DNA of 64,000 nt from Parapristionchus giblindavisi (Eukaryota; Nematoda; Chromadorea; Rhabditida; Diplogasteridae), in contig CALSFV010000418.1 in the NCBI GenBank assembly GCA_943737045.1, positions 1-64,000 of the forward strand. The letters run 5' to 3'. The notes under the pieces were generated by a model. That model was not told the origin of the DNA, did not search any database, and was given only the letters and a program-made list of their open reading frames with translations. Below, in pieces: positions 24,657 through 37,389 of this stretch; the stretch's first letter is position 1; the number at the start of each line of letters is the position of its first letter. Made by a program: the position numbers and the translations under genes.

Positions 24657-25366
24657 TCGGAAACGCGCAAAGCCGACGCAGTGGATGGCGCGGCAGCCGC
24701 CAATCCCAGTGGGCTGAACAGCTCTACGAGTGCAAGCAATTGTCCGAGGCTCAAGTGAAAACCCTCTGCGAGAAGGTTAGTATATTCATATTTAAACCTT
24801 TTTCATTTTAAAGTTCTTGATAATATAATGGTTAAACAGCAACATTGATTATATGAATGCAAAGTAATCGTTTATATTTGAAGGATAAAGAGGTATTGGA
24901 GAAGGAGTCAAATGTGCAAGAAGTACGTTGCCCCGTGACTGTCTGCGGTGATGTTCACGGACAATTCCATGATCTCATGGAGCTATTCAAGGTGATCTAT
25001 GCTTTATTTTTTCGCTGCAGTTTCTCAAAAACCTATTTACGTTTCCTAAATTGTGCATCCACTCTGTTGATTCATAACGCATTGTTGTCTCGCTTTGTTT
25101 ATCATCATTCCTTTCACAATAATCAATACATTTCAGATGGGAGGTAAAAGTACAGAAACGAACTACCTCTTCATGGGTGACTACGCAGATAGAGGATACT
25201 ACTCTGTAGAAACTGCATCACTACTAGCTTGCTTAAAGGTATCGATTTTGAAAACGAGCAAATTACTCAATTCATTATTATGAAATTAAACAATCGTATA
25301 TAGGTCCGCTACAAGGACAGAGTCGCCATCCTCCGTGGTAACCTCGAATCTAGGCAAATTACTCAG
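24657..25366 (+). pseudogene. Protein phosphatase 2A catalytic subunit-like fragment, four exons
   Basis: Four exons with introns: one ending at 24775 (QWAEQLYECKQL, close to the PP2A N-terminus), 24884-24991 ([20 protein letters not shown]), 25137-25238 ([18 protein letters not shown]) and 25304-25366 (ILRGNLESRQITQ). PP2A is the Ser/Thr phosphatase catalytic subunit, and GDVHGQ, GDYVDRG and GNHE are its metal-binding and catalytic motifs. Here GDYVDRG reads GDYADRG, and GNHE reads GNLE, losing the catalytic His. The rest of the catalytic domain is absent and no start is certain. A Mutator-like element ends directly upstream (24647). Introns are retained, so this is a DNA-level copy, not a retrocopy. 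It lies inside the large TA-flanked composite and is probably a captured, decayed gene fragment. Confidence 0.85.
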
Positions 25367-25560
25367 GTATTGATTATTTTTTTTCTTGGCGTTTTATAAG
25401 AAAACCGCGCTCACAGAAACGTCTATGTTGTATCGTGCTTTCAAGAAATTATTAGTCATTTGAATTAGTATTATCTAGTCATTTCGTGGATAACTTCGCG
25501 TTCGAAACGCTTTAACGCAGATTTGGTATATATAATTTTTATTTCCATCTAATCTAGTTA

Positions 25561-25733
25561 CTCCGGTTTTGCAAGGTAATATTATAGCGTAAAAGTATTT
25601 TCAACTAACTTACTTTTTACTTACTTTTTTGTTACTGTTTTGCTATTTCATTAGTATGTAGTGAAAAAAGTAAGTAAGGAGTAAGTTACTTTTTGTGCAC
25701 TGCTTACTGTAATATTACCCTACAAAACCGGAG
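25561..25733. mobile_element. 173-bp TA-flanked MITE
   Basis: CTCCGGTTTTGCAAGGTAAT at the left and TGTAATATTACCCTACAAAACCGGAG at the right, flanked by TA (25559, 25734). The interior has mirrored ACTTACTTTTTACTTAC blocks. It splits a C-type repeat arm (CTAATCTAGTTA ... GTTTC). Confidence 0.88.
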
Positions 25734-26639
25734 TAGTTTCTTGTATTCCGATGGACTAATTCGGACTATGTCCTGGTTTCGCCTTCGGTTTTGTGTTTCC
25801 CTCGAGTACTGTTTCAGCTTACAATTAGGTTTTGTTAGGTTTATAAAACAGCAATATTTTGACTTGATTCTAACTAGATTAGAGTGAAATAAAAACTATT
25901 AAAAGAAAGAATAAGAACAAAAATGCCCCATTCGGTCATAATCGCCGTTGATTGACTTGAACCATTCAGAGTGGTTCAAATTAATCATGATCCAATGATT
26001 TTTAGATGTACAACATGCTTTCACAGTTGTCATACTCATCTTTTGTACTTCTGAAACTCATTAAGTCAAATTTGTTGAAATTTTTTGTCACATGAGTTTG
26101 TGTAATAATCGACCATAATAAGTTAAATCACATGGACAACAGTATGAATACATGATTCACTTGTAGGCGACTTCATCCACCTCATCTTCATTCAATAGGA
26201 TACTCGTCCTTACGGAGCAACACGCTGGATTCGCGGCTGACCGTGGACAGCTCACGGAAAGTTGGCGACGTGGTGAAGGAGATGAAGGAGCAGCTACAGT
26301 TTGGGATACGGTAGGAGGAAGAGATTGGGTTACAGTGGATTGATTGTAGATTACGGTACGGTACGTAGGTACGGTAGATTGGGTTACGGTAGTACAGGTT
26401 GTACAGTGAGTGGTTACGGTAGTGGTCTGTGGTGTGGAATGTGATTAGGTTGCGGTAAAATGTCATAGAGAGATACTTTTGTATACAGAATTAGTCCTTG
26501 TATTGGCTAGATAAAAAGGTACCACGTGTGTTAGCTCATACTTTTGATCGTGAACTAGGAGCTGAACAATTGTTTATGAATTTGTGTTGTCACAGCGGTA
26601 ATTGGGAAATCATTTGGATATAGTTAAATCATTATTTTC

Positions 26640-26960
26640 ATTGCAGACCAGAAGAGCATGTTCGACAGGCAGTTCCATGGATGGTGTGCAGAAGAGGACT
26701 GTATTCGTGTGAGGTACGGTATACGAAATTGTTGTTTGAATATGATCAATTTATCGATTAGCAGTAAATGATATTTCTTACCTTAGAGTGTCTTACGTAA
26801 TAGTAAGAACAAAAATTCGGCTCAAAGAATGATCGTTATGTTTCATTCACATTTACGATTTTTGATCTTTAGTCTTTACAGTCGAGCGTACGTCAACGTT
26901 ACTGTACCATGTCCTAATCGATGTGCTGGTGGTCTGTGTGATGTTAATCTTCGTGTGTTT
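26640..26960 (+). other. Unassigned exon-like segments in the composite
   Basis: After TTTTCATTGCAG, an open stretch at 26646-26715 reads PEEHVRQAVPWMVCRRGLYS and ends near a GTACGG donor. After TTTAGTCTTTACAG, another reads RAYVNVTVPCPNRCAGGLCD (about 26884-26945). These look like real exons of another captured gene, but I recognise no family. The dispersed GTTACGGTAG motifs at 26290-26460 and 27370-27530 are a repeat, not coding. Confidence 0.35.
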
Positions 26961-28243
26961 ACCGTATACCTCAATTCATCCACATCCTCACAACCACATT
27001 ACAATTTTATTCTTGATTTGTACAAATTGTATTTTAGATATATGTTATATTGTGTTTTATCCGTTATTTACTTTTTTCATTGCAAATATTTTTATATCAA
27101 TTTTTATATCAATTTATGAAAGAAAAACCTTTAAATTCCATGTTTGACTATTTTAAAGTTTTAAAATTGTTTATAAATAGCTTGCATAAATATATTTGAC
27201 CACACCGTCGTTGTTCCGAAATATGCAAATAATAATGAAAATAATATATAAATTTTAAATTGGCAAAACGAAATTGGCTGAAGTATATGCTACATTGTAG
27301 TAGTACGTTCAAACTGGCGATTTATGAGGTCCGAAAAGAATGACACATCGCACTTAATCTGACCCTACGAACTGGGTTACGGTAGTTTACGATAGGCCAT
27401 AATCATATTCCTGAACACAATGCTTATTCCCGCGATAATTACTAAATTTGACCTAACGCAACCAATCTGACCCAATGGACTGGGTTACTGTAGGTTACGG
27501 TAGGTGGATTACGGTAGATTATGGTGGCTTCACTAATGAATTAACTTGGAATCTGTTTGAACCGGCCAAGTTCCGCCAAATGTCCGGTAGTTTAGTTGTA
27601 CCCCAAACCCGTCTGGGGTACGCCGAACTCTCTAATACTACTATATAAGCCCCATTGACGGTATAGGGGAGTTGAAAGTTCGAAGAAAAGATCGCATCTT
27701 TCTTCGCAAGTTTGGTGCGATCTTTCCTTCGAAGTTTCTCGCGAACTTTGATAGATTGCGCGGACCCCTGATTTCTTTTAATATAGTAAATTCGAATGAG
27801 AGAAAAACAATGAAAAGATTGATAAATAACGAAAATGAAAGCAAAGTAACGAAAATCACTCAAATAATTTGCTTGATCGGCCTGATCCGTTCAGATTCAT
27901 TCGCACCGTTCATGATACAATGATTTTTACATGTACGATAGTTACACTAGTGAAAACTTGTCAAATTGAAGGAATAAAAAATGACCCTCACCGATCGGCA
28001 ATTGTAGGAAAAATAAAACAATTTTTTTTAAATGTTTTTTAAACAATTTTTATGGGTCTCACGGTTTTGGATCGGGATGACACTTGGTGGAATTAACCTA
28101 CTTAGTATTGTCCATCATTGTATATACATATCGAACGAATCCTCAAACTTTGAAATTTTGATGCCATGTTAACGAACTGACGTTATTTAGCGAGGGTGCG
28201 GATATGATGAGCCCAAACTCCGTCTGAGGCCCCATACTACAGC

Positions 28244-28487
28244 TGTGCATGATTTGGTTAATATTTCCTGATCTGTTAATACGACTTTTCGGCCAAGTGC
28301 CAAGCCATTAGCAAAATATGTTCACTGAGCAGATAGTCTCTCTTAAGTCTGCAAAAGATTAAAAAAATCATTAAAATATGTTTTTGAGGAAAATTGCCGA
28401 AATTGCCGTGTTTGCCGAAAATATTTGATTTCGGCAATTGCCGGTTTGCCGAATTACCGAAAATTTGCCTTGCCGCTCAGCCCTGGA
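28244..28487. mobile_element. hAT-like remnant with GGCAATTGCCG repeats
   Basis: The right end GCTCAGCCCTG sits at the junction with unit DNA (GATAAACCTCAACATAAG). The subterminal zone repeats TTGCCGAA/TTCGGCAA. The left end (CAGCTGTGC) is uncertain and no TSD was found. Confidence 0.5.
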
Positions 28488-28650
28488 TAAACCTCAACAT
28501 AAGAGGAAGAGATGAGTGATGCTTCAGATGACCGCGCGAACGCACTCCAAGGATAATTCTGTACCCAATATCAGTAAAAGTTGATATTCGGTACAAAGGT
28601 TTGCTTTAGTGGAATTTCTATTTACTATTACATCCCACTGTGTCTCACAA

Positions 28651-30104
28651 GGGAAGCACAACTGGAAACGTACATGATTCCGAAAGCGACACACATGATT
28701 GTTTATGGTTGAGGGGGGCATAGCCAATGGTGGTTTCAGAACTTGCACCGCGGACCTACTAATCAATTTTTTCGATCGATGCATTTTCATCAAAATCATG
28801 GCTAAAATGCCCTGTGTATTACCAGGAAGTGGGCTAAAATACTCTACGAGTAGTTTGATTGAAAGAACATCTGCCTCGAGGGCTCAATCGGGAGCGCATC
28901 TGACTAGCAACCCTATACCCCCTAGTTCTTTTCCCACCCCCGTCATAATTTTTTTGCTAATTTTTACAAACTTTCTCAACTTCATTTACATTGTTTTTTC
29001 ATTGTTTTAATCTTTTTTTTGTCATTTCAGAGCTTTAACATGAGGATGGAAGATGATGAAAGACGGGAAATTTTTTAGACGGGAAAAAAAGAAAATTTAA
29101 AAAAAGGAAAAGAAAGACGGAAGGGAAAGGGGAGGGATATTTTTCATTTCCCAATTTTTACAAACTTTCTCGAAAAATATTTTTGACGAAAAATATTTCA
29201 GAAAAAAATTGGTCTTCTTCGGTTTCTGACTTCATTTCATACTTCTATCAATCATGATGCGGTTGGAGGGTGGCTCAAATTCACCACTACAACCGATAAA
29301 GGGTCGAATATTACGCGAAATGATAGAGAAGAGTGGTGGCCAAAACCGAAAAAAATTGTAATGTTCACTTTAATTTCTGATTTTTTGGAATTTCTAAAAT
29401 TTTACTCTTTTCTTTTCTCTTTTCTGTCCTCTACTCGGATTTCTCCAAGCTCGGCAGATTGTATAAACACCGTGAGTCTGTTAACCCATTTTTTCGCGGA
29501 ATTGTTGAGAGAATCAGCGGAGAACACGGACGAGGAGATCGCTCCCATCTTGAGAGCGACACCAAGAGCGATGTAATTCACATGTAAAAGCTCTGAAATG
29601 ACGACAAAATAATTAGTGTTTAAGTTTGTTATTTAAGTTTGATGTTGCTACACAAAATGTTGATATAAAAAAAATTTCCCGTCTTTCATCATCTTCCATC
29701 CTCATGTTAAAGCTCTGAAATGACAAAAAAAGATTAAAACAATGAAAAAACAATGTAAATGAAGTTGAGAAAGTTTGTAAAAATTAGCAAAAAAATTATG
29801 ACGGGGGTGGGAAAAGAACTAGGGGGTATAGGGTTGCTAGTCAGATGCGCTCCCGATTGAGCCCTCGAGGCAGATGTTCTTTCAATCAAACTACTCGTAG
29901 AGTATTTTAGCCCACTTCCTGGTAATACACAGGGCATTTTAGCCATGATTTTGATGAAAATGCATCGATCGAAAAAATTGATTAGTAGGTCCGCGGTGCA
30001 AGTTCTGAAACCACCATTGGCTATGCCCCCCTCAACCATAAACAATCATGTGTGTCGCTTTCGGAATCATGTACGTTTCCAGTTGTGCTTCCAGTTGTGC
30101 TTCC
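28651..30104. mobile_element. 1.45-kb foldback with near-identical ~430-bp arms containing tRNA-like sequence
   Basis: Arms 28651-29080 and 29671-30104 are inverted copies. A 103-codon stretch reads identically in both, so the arms are nearly perfect. Each arm contains GGGCTCAATCGGGAGCGCAT and AGTTCTTTTCCCACCCC, a decayed A/B-box pair. It is inserted in the 3' flank of copy 4. Confidence 0.85.
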
Positions 30105-30465
30105 AGCTATTGTAGCTATTCCAGAGGAAAACGAAATGGAGAAAGACGATGGAGATGTGAGAAAAAAATTAATGTTCGAAATACTTCGTATAACATGAAT
30201 TAAGGAATTCGACACTTTATCGAGGTAGTGATTTTTCCATTGACAGTTAGAATTTACAATTTTTTTAGAGTTTGTAAAATTCAATATTTAAAAAAAAAAT
30301 TATTTTGAGGTAGAAATAGGAATATTGAATGCGAATATAATGAAAAGGTTCGACGAATTAGGAAAAATCAAGAATGGCGAACATATGAAAGAAGATGAAA
30401 TTTACGAGTATTCAAAAAGAATGAATGATACTATCAAATATCACGTTTCGGAAGATGTTTGACAT

Positions 30466-33400
30466 CTAAAATGTGTATAACTGTTCCTGAAAAAAATAGC
30501 TTCATTGTAATTCTAAAAATGATGAAATTGCTACATTCGTTAATAAAAAATCAAGCATTGATTTGACTCACTGGAATTAGTCTAATTGCAGTATCGATAG
30601 ATTCTATGATAATATTGGCAGATTGAATAAATGTTTCACTGAACTGATCTACCTTAGATCTCAGTTCATTGGCTTCCTAAAATTACTTATTTCAAATTGA
30701 ATAATTATTTCGCTAAAATACCTCCTGTGTGAATATGACACCAGCGGCGGCTAAAATGTGTTCGCGAAGATGGATATCCGGCAGTTCCTGAACAATTATT
30801 TAGCACACACAGAGAAAAGCCACAGCACATAAGAGCTGCGAAGTGCTATATTTAAAGAGACAGTCACTCCCTCTACATTCCAGCATTTGAACTCCCGCCA
30901 GTGTTCCCCAACGCGATAAATTACTATTCAATCAATTTCAGGCTACCCATATGTTGAAAAAAAAACTGATTTTCCGAACTTTGTTTTTTCTAGGGGGTTA
31001 CTCCCATTAACACTTTTTGGATTATTTGTATCACAAAAATGTTAAATATAACACTTCACAGGTCTTACAACGCACTCTCCCTTACAGCGGAGGGGAGTCG
31101 GCGGGGGCATGGCACAATGTTTCAAAATCATCCTAGGTGACTCATATTTGATGGTTAGAGTCCCTAGGGGCGGTATACGCTTCAGCCGAAAAATTTACCC
31201 GAATTATCGATTTTTGATCTACCACAAGTCGAAAAATCAAAGTGTGATTTCCATGGCATGTTATATACCATTCGATAGAGGATCCAAAGTTATATAAGAA
31301 TACCAAGTTTCATAAGTTTTCATAACTCCATGTTCGAGTAATAACCGATTTTCCAATTTTAGACCAGGATTTTTTGTTTTGATCTCATGGCTTACTATGT
31401 TACCATCATTTCCCATTCCTGGATCTTTGATATGTTATGTAAAAATAGACGGGCTATCCGAATATCACACTTATTTGGACCTGCTAGGTGCCATTCATAG
31501 TGATATCATGTGAAATCTAACCCCATTCTGACGCCCGAACGCCGACGCAGGTTCGAATCCGGGTACGGACCTAAATTTTTGCCAATTATTTTTCTGCTCA
31601 AATTTGACTTTAAATTATATTTCCATGTGTTTTACCGTGTTTTCACTAATTTATTGTACGAAAAAACCAAAAACAATATAAAAAATACTAAGAAATCGTA
31701 TTACTGATATTCGTCATTTTGTATCTTTAGATACAGGAAAGCAATCAAGCTGATCTTTCGGGTCAATGTGTGAAATGTTTCCAGGAATACAACCACAATG
31801 TGTTAATGTAATTAAATTAGTTCACTGTTGCGTAGTGATGACGCAATCTAAGTAAACGTTTATGAAAATGTTTAGTTCTTTAGTGAAAAGTCCTGTTCTT
31901 CTGAAACATCGTGAGAGTGAAGACCTCCATTAGGGCTTAGCAGGCAAAGTATCGGAATATTTCGGATTCAAATTTTAAAGAAGAGTAATCAGGAGATTTG
32001 GGGTGCGCTATTGACATGAAGAACGTGGGACATACGAAGTGGTTACTTGTCAGCGTTTGTTGCCGTATCACGTGGGTTGGATTCCCGATTGCAATTTTCT
32101 ATATTTTTTTCCTTCAAATTCAAAAACTCGCGCGTTTCCCTGGACATCAATGAACTTTAATCTCGGAGATTACTTGTATTCCGGGGCATCTAAAATATTA
32201 GAGATTATTGTTTTTGTATTTGTTTGATATCTTGTTTGATATCTATAAACTATAAACTATGTTTGTTATATCAATATGTTTTTGTTTTTGTTGAGATGTG
32301 ATCTTCTATAGTGTGCCAGACCAGTTTAGTCACGAAAAAACTCAAGAGTCCCCTTCTTTAAGCAGTAGTGGGGCTGCAAATCCGAGCTTCGAAACTGAGA
32401 ACTCAGCTTCTAGCTGAGCTAATGACTCTTTGTTCTAAGTACCAAAACGATGTTAGTGGAAAAGCCCTAGTGGAGGTCCATTGTTTGAAAATTTATGGAG
32501 AAGGATTAAAGATCAAAGTACAAAGATCAATGGTCAGCAATTGAATAAATCCTTAGTGAATAACTCTAACATATATAGGAGCTATGAAAATAAGATATTT
32601 TATCGGAAGTGGCACAGGAACGAGAGCAGTGTGAGAGGGAGAGCGTAAATACCTACGCGCTGAAGTCGAGTACACCTCATTAGAACGTTTGCTGCGACTT
32701 TAAAATGATTTTCAAGACCTGCATTCTAAAGGGGGAAGGGGGGGGGATTCTGTAGGGTCTTAAAATCATTCCTTCCAAAATTATTTTACAGGTAGCCCTA
32801 GTAGAGGTCTTCACTTTCACGATATTTCAGATGGTCAGGACTTGTCACTAAAGAACTATACATTTTCATAATCGTTTACTTCGATTTCGTCATCACTACG
32901 CAACAGTCAACTAATTTAATTACATTAACACATTATGGTTGTAGTCTTGGAAACATTTCACACATTGACTGAAAAGATCAGCTTGATTGCTTTCCTGTAT
33001 CTAAAGATACAAAATTCCGAATAACAGTTATACGATTTCTTAGTATTTCCGATAATGTTTTTTTGGTTATTTCGGACAATGAATTAGTGAAAACACGGTA
33101 AAACACATGGAAATATAATTTAAAGTCAAATTTGAGCAGAAAAAAAATTGGCAAAAATTTAAGTCCGTACCCGGATTCGAACCTGCGTCGGCGTTCGGGC
33201 GTTAGAATGGGGTTAGATTTCACATGATATCACTATGAATGGCACCTAGCAGGTCCAAATAAGTGTGATATTCGGATAGCCCGTCTATTTTTACATAACA
33301 TATCAAAGATCCAGGAATGGGAAATGATGGTAACATAGTAAGCCATGAGATCAAAACAAAAAATGCTGGTCTAAAATTTGAAAATCGGTTATTTCTCGAA

Positions 33401-36400
33401 CATGTAGTTATGAAAACTTATGAAACTTGGTATTCTTATATAACTTTGGATCCTCTATCGAATGGTATATAACATGTCATGGAAATCACACTTTGATTTT
33501 TCGACTTTTGGTAGATCAAAAATCGATAATTCGGGTCAATTTTTCGGCTGAAACTTATACCGCCCCTAGGGACTCTAACCATCAAATATGAGTCACCTAG
33601 GATGATTTTGAAACATTGTGCCATGCCCCCGCCGCTCTAACGGAGAACGCATTTTACGTGCTGTGGCTAACATTTCTCTCTCTGATTGCATTATGCTAGT
33701 AAGTATAATAACGTGCGGTGTGTTTATTCTGCCAATTTTTGTTCTTACTTTGCAAACGTTCTAAAGCAAAAGCACATAAGATGATATGGGAGTATAGAGA
33801 AGCTTTAGATCGAAAATTCATAAAAAAAGGTTCTATCCTTCCAACTTTCGATAGAAACTCAAAACAAAACTTCAACTAACTGAAAGGACTCGTGATAGAT
33901 TTACAAGGGAAGTCTTTCATGTCTCAGTGAGACTTTTGAGCAAGAATATTTCTCCTCGATAGGTATCGAGAGAAAAATACTCTTGTTCAAAAGTCTCACT
34001 GAGAGTTAAAAAGACCCTTGTTAGACCGACCTGTTCAATTTCTTTGTGTAGCTCCATTAATACTTGATATTTCGATAGTATTTCTACCTTTTTCGATTTC
34101 ATTTCTTCTATCTTAATTCTAACATATTCTTGTGATTGAATACGAAACTGAATTATGATCCAATCAATAAATTAATTTAATTAAAATAGGTTGCTTTATT
34201 TGCTCTCGTTAATACTTTCCTTATACATATGGCATCTTATAATTTTAGTGTTTTTTTTCTAAATAAGAAGACGAACCTTTGGATTATACCTAACTGTTGT
34301 ATGACCAATATGAGGATCTTCCCAGCAACAGTTACCACAAATCGGCTCATTGTACTGAAAAATGCAAAAAATATATATATATATATAAATTAAGCTGATA
34401 AAATTACCTCAATACAATTTAATTCAGTACAGATTCTTATTTGCAAAGCTTGAACGCTCTGAAAATTTCATTTCGATTAATTATGCTTTTTCAGAGGAAA
34501 GAATGAAAGTAAAGGAAAAGTAACTATAATTACCTCTTTGCAGTGAAAACAATCAATAGCCGTCGCTTGTTCTTTTGTATTCGGTTTCAGTTCTGCCAGC
34601 TCTGTATTTTTTATTTTAAATTTATGTCTGTTTAACTTTAAACTGACTGAGTGCAAGTCGATTCAATGCGAAATATTGTCCATCAATAATTTTACTCACT
34701 CTTCGACAAAAGGGACACGGATAGCTATAACACATTTGGTTAACAGATAATAGTTAAAGGGAGCGTAATCTCTCTCAATGGTCTGTTAGACGCGCAATGC
34801 TTTCTCGTTGTTAGAAAACAGAGAAATAGTGTGCATAATGAGACCATTGAGAGAGGTAACGCTCCCTTTAATGAATAAAATCGAACCTATCGTCTTTCTT
34901 AACAGCTTCAATGCAAACTATGCAGAATGTATGACCGCAATGAAGAGTGTGGGGAATTCGGACATTTGACTCTTAAATTAACAATAGAAATACATTACTC
35001 AAGAATTTTTGTTTCAGAAAATAATTAAAATCTTTGCAAAATTCAATTTTCAGAATCTGATTACTTCTATTTGCAACAATTTCTTCATCAAAATCGTAAT
35101 GGAACAAAATGTAGTTCATTGCAAAAAAAGTTTTTGATTTAAAAAAAACCCACAATACTTATTTTATAAAATTCTCACAATTTAACTTATTATTAGACAA
35201 TAAATTCGTATAATTCTATCACTCCAAACGATAAAGCTCAACATACCAAATTTTTCAATACATATATCACAGTTTAGTGAGTCCTCAAATTCGGAATAAG
35301 TAGACTCTTTTGTGAATGGCGTGTTGGTATTTTCCTTAAAACAACTCTGATTGTCTCTAGAGATTTGTAAACGTGCATTTGCGCGACCGGCTTGACAATG
35401 TTTGATATTAAAAATATGAAAAAGTCATTATGCGCGATTTTGATATATTATTTCTTTAGGTTGTTTTAACTGCTAATTCAATGGAAATAAATGAGTATAC
35501 GTCAACTGCGCGACGTGGCACGAATCATTATTTAATTTATCGTATATCGTATTGATACCGTGCGCGCGATTTCTCATTCATTAATTATTTAGTGAGAAAT
35601 CATTTCTGAACGACCGCACGTTTGCGGATCACTAATTGTCTCTGAGAGTTGAACAGAGTTGAGCAGGAGAGAAAGAATGAGGAAACATACTATATACTTC
35701 TTAGGAAGTTGAGCAGAGAAGAGGCGAGTAGAGAATGCATCCGAGCTGCTAATATTTACAATTCCATTCTCATCTATTCCAGCAATTTCGGAGCCAACTC
35801 TCAAGCTGGAATACGACTTTATTCGTACTATTTTTAAAATTTTTAATTTTTTTTGAAACCTACCTTGTCGTAATAATTTCCCATGTGAAATCATTCATAT
35901 TCACTGCAATTAATGCGTGCTCATAAGAAACATAAAATATCCAGTTCTTGAACATTACTGATCGCTTTTTGATCTGTAAAAGTCAAATTGCTTAATCAAC
36001 CGTACATCTTTTTGTTACATTAGGTAATCCTTTCTTCTCTATATATTCTTTTGATTCAGGCGGATATCGTCGAATAGTGGAAGTGAGACCATCATCCATG
36101 ATACAGAATAAGATCTCCCTTGAAATAATAATAATAACTTTATTATGCTGGTACGTAATGAACAATATATAGGACACATACCAGAAAAATGGTTGGATAC
36201 ATATTTTACTATGCCACAACGGAGTAGCATAGGTATAGTGGACATCGAAAAAAATCAGTCTGTTCCCGTTTGAACGTATAAAATAAGCGGAACATATTCG
36301 TAAGACATTTGCGAAGCTCACGTGATTTTAATTGCCGCATTTTCATAGACAAAGATATGCGAATATCGACTCCCTCTTTGCTCTCTCTTGTGGAGAGGTG

Positions 36401-37389
36401 ACCACTTCGTTAGACGGACCATAGTGTCCTTTGAGAGACCCCCTTTGCACCTTTCAGATATCTCACCCGGACCCTCCTCCAACGAATCTCGTGTATACTT
36501 CACACAATTTTCACTCGTCATATTTATGTTTCGTTTCGTGCATACGTACGTTCATAAAATATATAATATGGTTTAGCCGAATACTGATATTGCGAAAACA
36601 TCATATTTTTTAACCTTAACTCGTCAACATTTTCTTGCGCGAGCTAGATTTCCACCGAAAAAAAATCAAGAAAAGCATATCTCGAAAGATCGCGAACTAA
36701 AAAAATGGAAAGATTAGAAAGCATACTACATTATTATAAGCGTCGTTAGTGAATATTAAATGGTGAATATGTAATTTCAAAGAGCTCGAAAATCCAAAAC
36801 TGACTCAGCCAAGTGAACGTGTCTTAAATTGGTCAGTTCAATCCCATCAATTCGGTACTCCCCATATGGAAAAGCAAATGATATATTCCGACGTTCTTCT
36901 CTTTCAATCAACCAGTAGCAAGTACCATTCTCTCTCCTTATGCCACTATCACTCTGTAAAAATTGAATATGTTCTACAAATAATTCTTGAATTTGTATGT
37001 ACTTACGGAGTCACTCACAGTGAAATGCCCACATTTATGCTTTATGGTCCATATATCATCATCAAAATGATCAACTTCGAGTAGGAGACCATCGCCGACA
37101 ATTCCGTATATTCGCTTACTTATAAATGGTATGATATCTTTTCCCTTTCTCAAATTGTGAATTCATTAGTTAAAAATTTAAAAACACGTACCCATTCATC
37201 CATGTAATGGTTTCTTTGTCGTTACAAGAATGGAGAAAAAATTCATCTGATATTAATTACAAAAATTAGAATAATAACAAAACATTACTTAGTGATCTTT
37301 ATTCTCACTAAGCTTGTACCTTGAGATATTTGATAGAAGATTCCTTCACAATAGATCGTATATTCTTCTCGTTCAACGAAGTTCATCAT
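30466..37389 (-). CDS. RING/B-box/coiled-coil (TRIM-like) gene, copy 4, intact 504-residue model
   Basis: Exons (minus, start to stop): 37320-37389, 37192-37246, 37007-37148, 36805-36953, 36001-36118, 35864-35973, 35691-35805, 35247-35334, 34887-34971, 34648-34724, 34534-34601, 34408-34458, 34277-34354, 34031-34147, 30722-30787, 30572-30676, 30466-30486. The total is 1515 nt with frame kept through every junction and a TAG stop. RING ligands: C275, C278, C294, H296, C299, C302, C314, C317. One change in the loop (CIVC for CKVC) leaves all ligands. The B-box-like C/H pattern and coiled coil follow. A 2.9 kb foldback (30810-33684) lies inside the intron before the third-last exon, and a TTAA MITE (34754-34871) between the second and third RING exons. 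The same MITE site is occupied in copy 7. This copy supports TTTTAAG|GAAAA as the acceptor of the first RING exon. Confidence 0.83.
30810..33684. mobile_element. 2.9-kb foldback in a copy 4 intron
   Basis: Ends CAGAGAAAAGCCACAGCAC / GTGCTGTGGCTAACATTTCTC. Arms of about 0.8 kb (roughly 31090-31880 and 32830-33640) give matching mirror-image open frames (MAQCFKIILGDSYLMVRVPR). Each arm has a B-box-like GGTTCGAATCCGGGTACGG. The loop (31.9-32.8 kb) contains nothing I recognise. It is a larger relative of 7162-7275 by its ends. Confidence 0.82.
34754..34871. mobile_element. TTAA-flanked MITE, family 1 copy b
   Basis: Terminal repeats TTAAAGGGAGCGTAATC / GGTAACGCTCCCTTTAA. It lies in the intron between the second and third RING exons of copy 4, the same site as in copy 7. 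Confidence 0.9.

Larger units (their letters stand above)
21383..27938. mobile_element. Large composite with TA flanks and long inverted termini, carrying host gene pieces
   Basis: The left end TCGTACATGTAAAAAACATTG follows TA at 21381, and the right end is its complement followed by TA at 27939. The inverted termini correspond for 250-300 bases of arm, through TGAACGGCGTGAATAGATC, CGAATTTACTATATTAAAAG and a GCAATCTATCAAAAGTTCG region. The left arm is interrupted by a small MITE (21552-21700). Inside are a Mutator-like element, the PP2A fragment, a TA MITE and unassigned spliced-looking segments. No transposase was recognised. It could be one Pack-type element or two related elements trapping host DNA. 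Confidence 0.6.

Noticed and set aside
29361..29576. 71-codon frame in a foldback loop (ELLRESAENTDEEIAPILR)
   Set aside because: It looks more protein-like than its surroundings, but I found no family match, splice sites or second copy to support a gene.
28699..30045. Two identical 103-codon frames in opposite orientation
   Set aside because: They come from the near-identical foldback arms and end in low-complexity Phe/Ile sequence; not a gene family.
31109..33624. Mirrored 62-codon frames (MAQCFKIIL...)
   Set aside because: Foldback arms again, with no coding evidence beyond an open frame.
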